Below, one piece after another: positions 18,188 through 27,697 of a stretch of DNA of 64,000 bases. The notes under the pieces are model-generated. The model saw only the letters and a list, made by a program, of their open reading frames with translations. It made no database searches and had not been told where the DNA came from. Source of the stretch: Shewanella psychromarinicola (lineage in GTDB: Bacteria; Pseudomonadota; Gammaproteobacteria; Enterobacterales; Shewanellaceae). Every line of letters begins with the position of its first letter. Within the stretch, counting starts at the first letter, position 1. Made by a program: the position numbers and the translations under genes. The stretch lies in contig NZ_CP034073.1 in NCBI RefSeq assembly GCF_003855155.1, positions 2,790,001 through 2,854,000 of the forward strand. The letters are read 5' to 3'.

Positions 18188-19498
18188 ATGAGTGATAGAC
18201 AACAGGTAACGAATTCCCGGGGTGAACGCATTGCGATTGTTGCCGGTTTAAGAACACCATTTGCGAAACAAGCAACCGCTTTTCATGGCGTATCTGCGCT
18301 GGATATGGGCAAAATGGTGGTAAATGAGTTGCTGTCTCGCTCTGAAATCGACCCTCAATTAATTGAACAACTTGTATTTGGTAAAGTGGTGCAAATGACA
18401 GCTGCGCCAAATATTGCTCGTGAAATTGTACTCGGTACGGGAATGAATGTGTCAACTGATGCCTATTCGGTGACCCGAGCTTGTGCGACTAGTTTTCAAT
18501 CTACCGTTAATGTGGCTGAGTCAATCATGACGGGCAATATCGAAATCGGTTTAGCCGGTGGTTCTGATTCGTCTTCGGTATTACCGATCGGAGTATCAAG
18601 AAAATTAGCACATGCTTTAGTCGATCTAAATAAAGCTCGTTCGTTTAAAGAAAAATTTGCGATTGCACGTCGTTTAGGTTTGAAAGATCTTTTACCTGTA
18701 CCGCCAGCTGTTGCTGAGTATTCAACTGGTTTATCGATGGGACAAACTGCAGAGCAAATGGCTAAAACTTATCATATTAGCCGCGCTGATCAAGATGCAT
18801 TAGCGCACCGCTCGCATACATTGGCGACAGAAGCGTGGAATTCAGGTTATCTGCGCGATGAAGTCATGACCGCTCATATTCCTCCGTACAAACAATTTAT
18901 TGATCGCGATAATAATATTCGTGAAGACTCAGTATTAGAGTCTTATGCCAAATTGCGCCCAGCCTTTGACCGTCAACACGGTACGGTAACAGCGGCGAAC
19001 AGTACGCCATTAACTGATGGTGCCTCTGCAATCATTTTAATGAGCGAAGGTCGTGCCAAAGCCTTAGGCTATCAGCCAATGGGTTACATTAAGAGTTACG
19101 CGTTTACTGCTATTGATGTTTGGCAAGATATGTTGATGGGTCCATCGTATGCCACACCATTAGCATTAAAACGTGCTGGTATGGAATTAGAGGATTTAAC
19201 CCTGATTGAAATGCATGAAGCGTTTGCAGCGCAGACATTAGCGAACATGCAAATGTTTGCTTCTAAAAAGTTTGCCCAAGAAAAATTAGGTCGAGATCGT
19301 GCCATTGGTGAAATCGACATGAGTAAATTTAACGTATTAGGTGGTTCATTGGCTTATGGCCATCCTTTTGCGGCAACCGGTACTCGATTAATCACCCAAG
19401 TCTGTCGTGAGCTTAAGCGTCGTGGTGGTGGTACAGGTTTGACAACGGCTTGTGCAGCGGGTGGTTTAGGTGTAGCAATGATTTTAGAGGTGGAGTAA
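18188..19498 (+). CDS. fadI: 3-ketoacyl-CoA thiolase, beta subunit of the FadIJ complex
   Basis: The 436-residue thiolase cleaves 3-ketoacyl-CoA to acetyl-CoA and a shortened acyl-CoA in beta-oxidation. The acylated cysteine is Cys99 in TRACATSF, the same position as in E. coli FadI. The other catalytic motifs are present: MHEAFAAQ, the GHP of [13 protein letters not shown], and the second cysteine in CAAGGLG. A good ribosome site (GAGGGTGG) precedes the ATG. The stop overlaps the fadJ start by one base. The FadR operator upstream shows likely acyl-CoA control. FadIJ forms the complex used mainly under anaerobic conditions in enteric bacteria. Confidence 0.96.
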   Translation: MSDRQQVTNSRGERIAIVAGLRTPFAKQATAFHGVSALDMGKMVVNELLSRSEIDPQLIEQLVFGKVVQMTAAPNIAREIVLGTGMNVSTDAYSVTRACATSFQSTVNVAESIMTGNIEIGLAGGSDSSSVLPIGVSRKLAHALVDLNKARSFKEKFAIARRLGLKDLLPVPPAVAEYSTGLSMGQTAEQMAKTYHISRADQDALAHRSHTLATEAWNSGYLRDEVMTAHIPPYKQFIDRDNNIREDSVLESYAKLRPAFDRQHGTVTAANSTPLTDGASAIILMSEGRAKALGYQPMGYIKSYAFTAIDVWQDMLMGPSYATPLALKRAGMELEDLTLIEMHEAFAAQTLANMQMFASKKFAQEKLGRDRAIGEIDMSKFNVLGGSLAYGHPFAATGTRLITQVCRELKRRGGGTGLTTACAAGGLGVAMILEVE

Positions 19499-21630
19499 TG
19501 AGCATGGAAAAGACATTTAATTTAGCTCGTCGTGATGATGGTATTGCGATTTTAACCATGGATGTTCCTGGCGAAACCATGAACACCTTAAGGGCGGAAT
19601 TTGGGCCTGAAATTACAGAAATTTTAGCTGAAGTTAAAGCTGATCCAAGCATTACAGGTTTAGTCATTATCTCTGGTAAAGCGGATTCATTTGTTGCTGG
19701 TGCTGACATTAGCATGCTCGCGGCATGTAAGAGTGAGCAAGATGCTAAGGCATTATCACAACAAGGTCATGTGCTATTTTCTGAACTTGAAGGATTATCT
19801 ATTCCGGTTGTTGCTGCGATAAATGGTGCTTGTTTAGGCGGTGGCTTAGAGTTAGCGCTAGCATGTCATTTACGTGTATGCAGTGATGATAAAAAAACCA
19901 TGCTAGGTTTGCCCGAAGTACAACTGGGTTTGCTGCCTGGCACTGGTGGTACCCAGCGTTTGCCTCGTTTAGTCGGTATTACTACAGCACTTGATATGAT
20001 GTTAACCGGTAAGCAAATTCGCCCTAAACAAGCGTTAAAAATGGGCTTAGTGAATGATGTCGTACCTAATTCAATTTTATTAGAAACCGCAATCGAGCTG
20101 GCTAAAAAAGGCAAAAAAGCCATTAAGCCAGTGGTGCAATCTAAAATTAATCAGTTTTTAGAATCAACATCATTTACGCGCGACATCATTTTTGATCAAG
20201 CGCGTAAGCAAGTGTTAAAGAAGACTCAAGGTAATTATCCTGCTCCGACTAAGATCATAGACAGTGTTCGCCAAGGTATGAGTAAAGGCATGGTGAAAGG
20301 TCTTGAGGTTGAAGCGACTCATTTTGCTAATTTGGTCATGTCTAAAGAATCAGCCGCACTGAGAGGACTCTTTTTTGCTACTACCGAGATGAAAAAAGAG
20401 ACTGGCGCTGAAGGCGCTGTACCTCGTAAAGTCAAAAAAGTGATGGTATTAGGTGGTGGCTTAATGGGCGGCGGTATTGCGTCTGTGACCACCACGAAGG
20501 CTAAAATCCCCGCTCGAGTGAAAGATATCTCTGAACAAGGTTTGAGTAATGCCTTAGCTTATGCTTACAAGCTATTAGATAAAGGGGTTAAGCGTCGCCA
20601 TATGACGCCTGCGGCCCGCGACAAGTTAATGGCGTTAATGACCACAACGACTGAGTATAAAGGCATTAAAGATGCTGATATCGTTGTTGAAGCAGTATTT
20701 GAAGACCTCGCATTGAAACATCAGATGGTGAAAGATGTTGAACGTGAGTGCGGTGAAAACACCATTTTCGCATCTAACACTTCATCTCTGCCGATTGGAC
20801 AAATTGCCGAAGCAGCAAGCCGCCCTGAAAATGTCATTGGTCTACATTACTTCTCTCCAGTAGAAAAAATGCCGTTGGTTGAAGTTATTGCGCATAAAAC
20901 AACGTCACCTGAAACCATTGCAACGACCGTGGCTTTTGCTCGTAAGCAAGGTAAAACGCCTATTGTGGTACAAGATGGTGCTGGTTTTTATGTTAACCGT
21001 ATTCTTGCCCTGTATATGAACGAAGCGGCGCAATTATTACTAGAAGGTCAGCGTGTTGAGCATCTAGATCGCGCATTAGTGAAGTTTGGTTTCCCTGTTG
21101 GGCCGATGACATTACTTGATGAAGTAGGTATAGATGTTGGTGGCAAAATTTCGCCTATTTTAGAAAAAGAGTTAGGTTCACGTTTTAAAGCGCCTGCAGC
21201 ATTTGATAAGTTATTAGCCGATGACCGTAAGGGTCGTAAAAATGGCAAAGGTTTCTATCAATACGGACCTAAAGCGAAAAAAGCTAAATCAGTTGATGAG
21301 TCAGTTTACAAAGTGCTCGATATTTCAATTGCTTCAGATAAAGAAGCAAAAAATGTGGCTGAGCGTTGTACTATTCAAATGCTCAATGAGGCCGTTCGTT
21401 GTCTTGAAGAGGGGATCATTGCTTCTGCTCGAGACGGTGATATCGGTGCGATATTTGGTATTGGTTTTCCGCCATTCTTAGGTGGCCCGTTCCGTTACAT
21501 TGACACATTAGGTGCAAGTAACTTAGTGGCGACATTACAAGGTTATCAATCACTCTACGGTGAGCGTTTCTCACCGTGTGATACGTTAGTCAAAATGGCC
21601 AGGGAGGGAAGTCTGTTCTACACAAAGTAA
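19498..21630 (+). CDS. fadJ: Multifunctional fatty-acid oxidation protein, alpha subunit (hydratase/dehydrogenase)
   Basis: The 710-residue protein (E. coli FadJ is of like size) joins an enoyl-CoA hydratase/isomerase domain (about 1-190; [17 protein letters not shown] and [20 protein letters not shown] hold the two catalytic glutamates) with a 3-hydroxyacyl-CoA dehydrogenase (NAD site [14 protein letters not shown] near residue 317; [15 protein letters not shown]-terminal domains to the end). It converts enoyl-CoA to 3-ketoacyl-CoA for FadI. I place the start at 19498 because GGAG lies directly before it and it overlaps the fadI stop; an in-frame start 16 codons earlier would sit inside fadI. 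Confidence 0.96.
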   Translation: MSMEKTFNLARRDDGIAILTMDVPGETMNTLRAEFGPEITEILAEVKADPSITGLVIISGKADSFVAGADISMLAACKSEQDAKALSQQGHVLFSELEGLSIPVVAAINGACLGGGLELALACHLRVCSDDKKTMLGLPEVQLGLLPGTGGTQRLPRLVGITTALDMMLTGKQIRPKQALKMGLVNDVVPNSILLETAIELAKKGKKAIKPVVQSKINQFLESTSFTRDIIFDQARKQVLKKTQGNYPAPTKIIDSVRQGMSKGMVKGLEVEATHFANLVMSKESAALRGLFFATTEMKKETGAEGAVPRKVKKVMVLGGGLMGGGIASVTTTKAKIPARVKDISEQGLSNALAYAYKLLDKGVKRRHMTPAARDKLMALMTTTTEYKGIKDADIVVEAVFEDLALKHQMVKDVERECGENTIFASNTSSLPIGQIAEAASRPENVIGLHYFSPVEKMPLVEVIAHKTTSPETIATTVAFARKQGKTPIVVQDGAGFYVNRILALYMNEAAQLLLEGQRVEHLDRALVKFGFPVGPMTLLDEVGIDVGGKISPILEKELGSRFKAPAAFDKLLADDRKGRKNGKGFYQYGPKAKKAKSVDESVYKVLDISIASDKEAKNVAERCTIQMLNEAVRCLEEGIIASARDGDIGAIFGIGFPPFLGGPFRYIDTLGASNLVATLQGYQSLYGERFSPCDTLVKMAREGSLFYTK

Positions 21631-21673
21631 ATTCTTTGTTGTATAGATAGCTTGTTAGTTATCGCATTGTAAT

Positions 21674-21703
21674 AAAAAAGCGGCAAGTTATTGCCACTTT
21701 TTT
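21674..21703 (+). terminator. Terminator of fadIJ
   Basis: A long hairpin (aaaaagcggcaa / ttgccactttttt, with one mismatch) lies 44 bases after the fadJ stop and ends in a T run. Clear Rho-independent terminator on the plus strand. Confidence 0.85.
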
Positions 21704-22163
21704 ATTTGTTAAAGGCATACTTTTGCCTGTTTTTTAATCGATACGTTACTTCTTTTCGGTATAGTACACATTCTTAAGTATGATAACGTTATTTGATTAT
21801 GGGATCAGACGCCGCCATTAAGCTGTCATCGCACGGGTAATGTGATGTTAATATCATCACTTACAAGTTAAATAAGCGCCGTAATGGTGTATGGGCAGGG
21901 ATTATATTAACTGAGTTATTTAGGTTCAGTGATAATGTAGTTTAGTTATTCATACTAGTTTTATCGAGTATTCGTCGTGGTTTTTTTATTTAGTTTGCTG
22001 CTTATCAATATGGAATATAAATAAAGTATTGGTGATGCATAGGCTGTATTCTAGGGCCACTCACCTATGTTTAGCAGGCACTAACGCTTGGCTGATGTGA
22101 AAGTATGTCGACATGGCGTATAGAATAGACGGCTAAGCCTGTGTAGTCTGCGTCAGACACTCA
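21704..22163. other. Intergenic stretch between fadIJ and the repeat-protein operon
   Basis: About 460 bases without a convincing coding frame on either strand. The following hairpin (22164-22193) could also end a small plus-strand RNA, but no promoter for one is clear. Confidence 0.4.
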
Positions 22164-22193
22164 ACAAAAAAGGAGCTAATGCTCCTTTTTTGT
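22164..22193 (-). terminator. Terminator of the repeat-protein operon (symmetrical)
   Basis: Perfect 13-bp inverted repeat (acaaaaaaggagc / gctccttttttgt) with loop TAAT, 36 bases after the stop of the 38-residue gene. T runs on both strands mean that it can work in both directions. Confidence 0.85.
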
Positions 22194-22228
22194 GGCTGAT
22201 GGTTAACCATCCGTCAGTACTATACCGA

Positions 22229-22345
22229 CTACTTCCACCATGCTTTAGCTTGGATCACTTCGAGGTGGTTTAAACCTTCAGGTAATTTTACTTTCTTACG
22301 AGCTGGTTTTGCTAAACCAAGTGCAATTTTTAGAGAAGTAAACAT
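22229..22345 (-). CDS. Small 38-residue protein following the repeat protein
   Basis: A short reading frame (MFTSLKIALGLAKPARKKV... ending QAKAWWK, 38 residues) has an excellent ribosome site, AAGGAG, seven bases before its ATG. The stop codon of the repeat-protein gene overlaps this ribosome site, which points to coupled translation. The operon terminator follows 36 bases later. The peptide has a weakly hydrophobic start (residues 1-12), a basic stretch PARKKVK and two tryptophans at the end; I do not recognise it. It could be an accessory factor, a peptide product or a membrane-associated regulator. The strong start signal and position are the evidence that it is a gene; function unknown. 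Confidence 0.68.
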   Translation of the reverse strand: MFTSLKIALGLAKPARKKVKLPEGLNHLEVIQAKAWWK

Positions 22346-22355
22346 AGGATTCTCC

Positions 22356-22994
22356 TTAAGCTGTTTGAGTGTCAAGCACTTTGATGGCTGGAATACCGGC
22401 GGTTTGCGTGTCTAGAACCTTGATGGCTGGAATACCGGCGGTTTGCGTGTCTAGCACCTTGATGGCTGGAATACCGGCGGTTTGCGTGTCTAGAACCTTG
22501 ATGGCTGGAATACCGGCGGTTTGGGTGTCTAGCACCTTGATGGCTGGAATACCGGCGGTTTGGGTGTCTAGCACCTTGATGGCTGGAATACCGGCGGTTT
22601 GGGTGTCTAGCACCTTGATGGCTGGAATACCGGCGGTTTGCGTGTCTAGCACCTTGATGGCAGGAATACCGGCGGTTTGGGTGTCTAGCACCTTGATGGC
22701 AGGAATACCGGCGGTTTGCGTGTCTAGCACCTTGATGGCAGGAATACCGGCGGTTTGCGTGTCTAGCACCTTGATGGCAGGAATACCGGCGGTTTGCGTG
22801 TCTAGCACCTTGATGGCAGGAATACCGGCGGTTTGCGTGTCTAGCACTTTGATGGCAGGAATACCGGCGGTTTGAGTGTCTATAACCTTGATGGCTGGAA
22901 TACCGACGGTTTGCGTTTCAATTCCATTTACCATAGCAACACTACTGATAGATAATGCCGATAAAACTGCTACTGTAATTATTCCTTTAATCAT
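22356..22994 (-). CDS. Exported protein made of 14 tandem 13-residue repeats
   Basis: The 212-residue product has a signal peptide (MIKGIITVAVLSALSISSVA), a ten-residue linker ending ETQTV, and then 14 uninterrupted copies of GIPAIKVLDTQTA up to the stop codon. The first copy has Ile for Leu; otherwise all copies are identical. Each unit holds one Lys and one Asp, no aromatic residue and no Cys, and alternates residues in a way that would suit a beta-arch or beta-solenoid stack. I chose the ATG at 22994 since it gives the signal peptide and has AGAGAG upstream; a frame start 29 codons earlier is less likely. I do not recognise the family. Surface fibre, amyloid-like protein, or multi-core peptide precursor are possible. 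The gene follows a GGDEF-EAL sensor on the same strand. Confidence 0.75.
   Translation of the reverse strand: MIKGIITVAVLSALSISSVAMVNGIETQTVGIPAIKVIDTQTAGIPAIKVLDTQTAGIPAIKVLDTQTAGIPAIKVLDTQTAGIPAIKVLDTQTAGIPAIKVLDTQTAGIPAIKVLDTQTAGIPAIKVLDTQTAGIPAIKVLDTQTAGIPAIKVLDTQTAGIPAIKVLDTQTAGIPAIKVLDTQTAGIPAIKVLDTQTAGIPAIKVLDTQTA
22359..22904. repeat. 14 tandem copies of a 39-bp unit
   Basis: The unit, 39 bp long, repeats 14 times without spacer and encodes 13 residues per copy. Copies differ at a few positions (for example ACG/ACC, GTG/GTT, AAG/AAA, CTA/CTT), nearly all synonymous. Each copy contains the near-palindrome GCTGGAATACCGGC, which is why the opposite strand also gives a repetitive open frame. 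Confidence 0.95.
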
Positions 22995-23103
22995 TTTAAT
23001 CTCTCTTATATTTAGTAATTCAAGCTCAGGGTTAAATAACAATATTATTTTTACAACTGAACTTAGAATTGCATTTGTCATGCCAAATATATGAGGAGAT
23101 GAT

Positions 23104-26100
23104 TTATTTTTTCATTAACCTACCGTTTAGAGTGTCAAATTTGAGTTTGTCTGCAGTGAGCATTAACTCAAAGTCTGCTTCTTTGATAGGCTTACTGTAT
23201 ATATATCCCTGAATTTCTTCACAGTTAAGTGCTTTTAAAATGTTGAGTTGTGAGGTTTGTTCTACACCTTCACCAACGACCGTCAACCCCATATTATGGG
23301 CAATGGTAATAATAGAATCGACCATCTTGAGGTCTCGGTCTGATTTATCAATATCATCAACAAAGGTTTTATCAATTTTTAAACAGTTGATAGGGAATCG
23401 TTTTAAATATGACAAAGAAGAGTAACCGGTACCAAAATCGTCAAGAGCGAGGCTAATGCCCATTTTTGCCAATTGTTGCATCACTTTAATGGCTTGCTCT
23501 GGGTTTTTGATAACAGTGCTTTCAGTGATTTCCAGTTCTAAGTGTTCAGCCGGTAGTTTTGTGAGGCGTAAAATAGACTCTATGCGTAATAGTAAATCAG
23601 GAAGTGCAAATTGTTTTGATGACAAATTGACTGCAACGCGACCACTAAATAGTCCTAGTTCCAACCATTTCTGCGCAGCAAAACAGGCTTTTCGCATTAC
23701 AACATCACCAATTTCAACTATTAGGCCGTTTTCTTCAGCAAGGGGAATAAATTCGTTCGGTCCTATCAGGCCTAATTTAGGGTGATTTAATCTCACTAAC
23801 GCTTCCATTCCAGTGAGGCGATCTTTTTTTACATCGACTTTAGGTTGGTAATAGACTTCAAATAAATCATCTTTTAGTGCTTCCCGAATTAAACTTTCGA
23901 TTTCCAGTTGGCGTAAAGCATTTTGGTTTAATGATTCTGAATAGAACTGATAGCGGTTACCACCCCCTGACTTAGCGTGATACATGGCGATATCCGCTTT
24001 ACGCAATAAGGCTTGCTCATTTTGCTCATCTTCAGGATAAAGCACAATGCCGATACTAATACCTAATACTAGTGAGTCATTATTAACAGTGAAGGCGGGT
24101 TTTAGACAGTTAATGACTTGGGTAGCGATGGCGGCACAAGAACCTATATCTGGGAGTTGATCGACGAGTAAAGCAAATTCATCACCTCCGAGACGGTATA
24201 AGCTGGCATGTTTTGGAATGGTTGACTGAATTCGCTCAGCAACACCGATCAATAAATCATCACCAATTTGATGGCCTAAAGAATCATTGATACGCTTAAA
24301 GTTATCTAAATCGAGTACCATTAAGGTGTGATGAATGTCTTTTTTGACTAAGTTGCTTAAGGTCACTTGTAAACTAGAACGATTAGGCAGCCCGGTAAGT
24401 AAGTCATTATTAGTCAGTTTTCTGAGCTCTTCTTCTTGCTGTTTACGGCGGGTAATATCGGAAAACACGCCAACGTAATGACTTGTTTCGCCTTGCTCAT
24501 TGTATATGGCGTCGATTGTCAGCTCGATTAAGAAGAAACCGTCTTTACCTTTACTTGCTTCAATTTCACCGCTCCAACGACCTTGTTGCTTTAGTAAATT
24601 TCTTATTTGTTCAGAATAACTTGCTGGATAGCGAGTGAAATTGAGTATTTCATGGACAAACTTCTCTTTTGTAGAGGCTGTTAGTTCACAACAGGCATTA
24701 TTGACTTCAACAAATTGATACTTCTCATCGAGAATAAACATCCCTTCAGAGATATTCTCAATTGCTCTAGCGAACAAGCGTAATTGCTCTTCTGCTTGTT
24801 TAATATTATTGATATCTTTAATGGTGCCCGTCATCCGTAGCGGCTGATCTTTTTGATCGCGTTCAACTATTTTGGCTCTGTCTAATATCCATATCCATTG
24901 CTGGTTACGCGCTTTAACACGATAAGCAATTTCAAAATGGTCGGTTATCGCATTAAAATGATCATTTAACGCTTTGGTGACTCTATCTCTATCGAGAGGG
25001 TGGATATTACTTTCTTCGTCAGCATTACCCGAGCGACGACCATCTTGAGGGAAGTCTAAAGAACCCCAAATGTTAGAACGGTAGATTTTGCCACTTTCAA
25101 TATCCCAGTCCCACATTTCATCGCCACTACCCCATAAAGACAGCTTTAACCGCTCTTCACTCTGGGCTATTTGTTTCTGAATTTCACGGCGACGAATTAT
25201 AATCTTAAAAGAGATGATAATTAAAGCTAATATAAATAGTCCGTATACTAATTTGGCTTCCAGAGATAACCACCAAGGTGGGGTTACTAATATTTTTATA
25301 CTCTTAATATCTGTTTTTCTACCAGATAGTCTATTTTGAGCATATAACTTAAAGGTATATTTATCAGCTGATAAATTTGTATAAGTTACATTGTTATTTC
25401 CCTTTGTAGATAACCAATTTCTTTCTAGGCCTTCTAAGTAATAAAAAAATTCGAAATCATTATTATTTTTCCCTAGAACATTAAATTTAATTGTAAATGG
25501 ATAGTCTGAGTGTTTTAGTATGATTTGATCTAAATTATTTATTGGTTTTTTGAGGATTTTTGAACCAACGCGGACTGGGGTGTTAAATAAAAGGAAATCA
25601 GACAGTTTTATAGTGGATATAGAATTTTCTGATATTGCAGATAATATTTTTTTAGGCTCTACTAAACTAAGACCTTCACCCCCCCCAAATAATACTGACT
25701 TATTCAGTGTTAGTAATGATTGGGTGTTGTAATCTTTTAATACACCATTTTCAACGCTAAGTGTGTGAGTGATATTTGTATTAGTATCAATTATATAAAC
25801 TTCTCTATTTGAAGATGCGACCATTATATTATCTACAAAAGCTATTGAGTATATTACTTTTTTTCTATTGAATATTATTTTCGGTTTGCTAAAGATATTT
25901 TTATCTGTAGAATAAATAGAACTTCGAGTGCCAAAATATACTTTATTGTTTTTAACCGCGATATTAAACACAATGTCTTCATTAAAAACTTCGGTTATTT
26001 TATTATTTTCCCATATAAGTAGCCCTGCTTGTGATGCAATCCATAATTTAGAGTCAATCTTAACCATATCATAGATTGGGTAACTGAATTTAGTATTTAT

Positions 26101-27417
26101 TTCTTCAATAACCTCACCCGTTATCGATAAAACTTGCACTTCACCTTTGAAGTTTGAACTATAGAATTGGTCTAGATCTTTGTTATATTTAATGCTGACA
26201 ATTAACTCATTGTTTAGTTTTCTTTCTTTTCCATTTTCAATATTTATTAAATATAGTCCAGACTTAGTGCCAACAAAAGCTTTTTTGTTTATCACTAATA
26301 TTGATTTTGGCCCATATGGCAATGATGTTTTAATCGTCTTCTTTAAAACTATACTTTTGTCATATACATATATTTTATTTCCGTCATTAACTAGGAAAAT
26401 ATCATCTTTATATTCTGAAATCGACCATATGTTATTTGGAATGTCTTTGATTTTTTTTACTAAGTTTTTTTCTGGTGATATCTTTATGAATCCATCATTA
26501 TAATTGGATATGTAAAGGTTTCCCCCATTGGCTGATATGAAAGATTTAATGAACTTTTCACCCTCAACTTGAAGTTCTCCTAATGATGTCCATGTTATTT
26601 TATTATTGTTTTTTTTAAGACTAAATATTTTGTTTTCGTACAATCCTATGACATTGTTCATATTAGTATAATCGATGGATAAATCTATAAGCTTTAATTT
26701 AGATATTTTTTTAATTTTTTCATTAATAATATATATGCCTTGATCTGTTGCGGCAATTACATTGTTCTTAAATATTATAATATCGTTAGATTTGCTTATT
26801 ATTTTTTTTGTAGTATTCGTATTATTTGTAAAAACACTACCTTCATAGTTTCTAATGTAAAAAATACCATTAAACTTTAAGATGTTTTTTATTTCTTTTA
26901 GATTGTCATCTTCAAAAATTAAATACTGATTATTGCTTTCTTCATAGGTCACAAATTTACCATTTAAACCAATGAAAATTTTATCATCTTGTTTTGATAT
27001 TGACCAAATGGCTTGATCACCAATTTGAGTAGAAATACTGTTTCTACTGAATGACTCTGTTTCTTTATCAAATTGAACGAGACCTTTATCCGTCCCAACT
27101 AACAGCACGCCATTATCATCTATAAGCAAATTGCGGATAAAAGAACTGGGGAGAGACTTTGCATCGTCACCAGCATAGAACTGTTTAAACTCGTTACCAT
27201 CAAAACGGTTTAAGCCATTGATGGTACCAACCCAAACGTAGCCCTCTTTGTCTTCTACAATGGCGGTAACGGTATCTTGTGATAAACCATCGGCAACACC
27301 ATAATTGGTATGATTGAGTAGAATATCAAAATTTGATTCGGTGTTGTCAGCTTCAATGGCTGTTACGCCAAAGCTACAAATAAAATAAACACAGATTAAC
27401 AATAAAATTTTAGGCAT
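23104..27417 (-). CDS. Membrane sensor with beta-propeller, PAS, GGDEF and EAL domains
   Basis: The protein of about 1437 residues has a signal peptide (MPKILLLICVYFICSFGVTA), Reg_prop-type beta-propeller repeats in the periplasm (about 35-615; for example DGLSQDTVTAIVEDKEGYVWVG), a Y_Y_Y-type domain to about 710, one membrane helix near 720, two PAS domains (about 755-990), a GGDEF domain with intact GGDEF near residue 1075, and an EAL domain with intact EAL near 1200, plus DDFGTGYSSLSYL. Both cyclic-di-GMP synthesis and breakdown motifs look complete. The start at 27417 is chosen for the signal peptide; an ATG 29 codons upstream is possible. The stretch coding the middle of the propeller is far more AT-rich than the rest. 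It lies 110 bases before the repeat-protein gene and may control it. Confidence 0.88.
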   Translation of the reverse strand: MPKILLLICVYFICSFGVTAIEADNTESNFDILLNHTNYGVADGLSQDTVTAIVEDKEGYVWVGTINGLNRFDGNEFKQFYAGDDAKSLPSSFIRNLLIDDNGVLLVGTDKGLVQFDKETESFSRNSISTQIGDQAIWSISKQDDKIFIGLNGKFVTYEESNNQYLIFEDDNLKEIKNILKFNGIFYIRNYEGSVFTNNTNTTKKIISKSNDIIIFKNNVIAATDQGIYIINEKIKKISKLKLIDLSIDYTNMNNVIGLYENKIFSLKKNNNKITWTSLGELQVEGEKFIKSFISANGGNLYISNYNDGFIKISPEKNLVKKIKDIPNNIWSISEYKDDIFLVNDGNKIYVYDKSIVLKKTIKTSLPYGPKSILVINKKAFVGTKSGLYLINIENGKERKLNNELIVSIKYNKDLDQFYSSNFKGEVQVLSITGEVIEEINTKFSYPIYDMVKIDSKLWIASQAGLLIWENNKITEVFNEDIVFNIAVKNNKVYFGTRSSIYSTDKNIFSKPKIIFNRKKVIYSIAFVDNIMVASSNREVYIIDTNTNITHTLSVENGVLKDYNTQSLLTLNKSVLFGGGEGLSLVEPKKILSAISENSISTIKLSDFLLFNTPVRVGSKILKKPINNLDQIILKHSDYPFTIKFNVLGKNNNDFEFFYYLEGLERNWLSTKGNNNVTYTNLSADKYTFKLYAQNRLSGRKTDIKSIKILVTPPWWLSLEAKLVYGLFILALIIISFKIIIRRREIQKQIAQSEERLKLSLWGSGDEMWDWDIESGKIYRSNIWGSLDFPQDGRRSGNADEESNIHPLDRDRVTKALNDHFNAITDHFEIAYRVKARNQQWIWILDRAKIVERDQKDQPLRMTGTIKDINNIKQAEEQLRLFARAIENISEGMFILDEKYQFVEVNNACCELTASTKEKFVHEILNFTRYPASYSEQIRNLLKQQGRWSGEIEASKGKDGFFLIELTIDAIYNEQGETSHYVGVFSDITRRKQQEEELRKLTNNDLLTGLPNRSSLQVTLSNLVKKDIHHTLMVLDLDNFKRINDSLGHQIGDDLLIGVAERIQSTIPKHASLYRLGGDEFALLVDQLPDIGSCAAIATQVINCLKPAFTVNNDSLVLGISIGIVLYPEDEQNEQALLRKADIAMYHAKSGGGNRYQFYSESLNQNALRQLEIESLIREALKDDLFEVYYQPKVDVKKDRLTGMEALVRLNHPKLGLIGPNEFIPLAEENGLIVEIGDVVMRKACFAAQKWLELGLFSGRVAVNLSSKQFALPDLLLRIESILRLTKLPAEHLELEITESTVIKNPEQAIKVMQQLAKMGISLALDDFGTGYSSLSYLKRFPINCLKIDKTFVDDIDKSDRDLKMVDSIITIAHNMGLTVVGEGVEQTSQLNILKALNCEEIQGYIYSKPIKEADFELMLTADKLKFDTLNGRLMKK

Positions 27418-27697
27418 AATTTTTATACTTATTCTCTTTCGATGCCGCAAAGAAGTTGATGAATTGTCTACTTTTTCAGAAACCTGAGCCTTTGTCAAAA
27501 GCATGTTAACAAAAAAGGTGTGATTGATAGGATATTACCTAACAATTACGATAGCATTGTCTAAAAGTCGTTTTTTAATCAATAGCTTATGGGATATTAA
27601 CGTTTTATTTAGTATTTTGCACCGTTAATATTGGTAGCGACTATTTTGTAACCGTAATCGCAGTCTCTTTTCTGAACTTTTCTGCCGTAGACATTTA

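Noticed and set aside
22369..22875. Plus-strand open frame of repeated MAGIPAVCVSSTL units
   Set aside because: Mirror of the minus-strand repeat gene. It has no signal peptide or ribosome site, and the minus-strand frame has both plus synonymous-only variation.
22359..22904. Possible CRISPR array
   Set aside because: Units are contiguous 39-bp coding repeats without unique spacers, and no cas gene is present.
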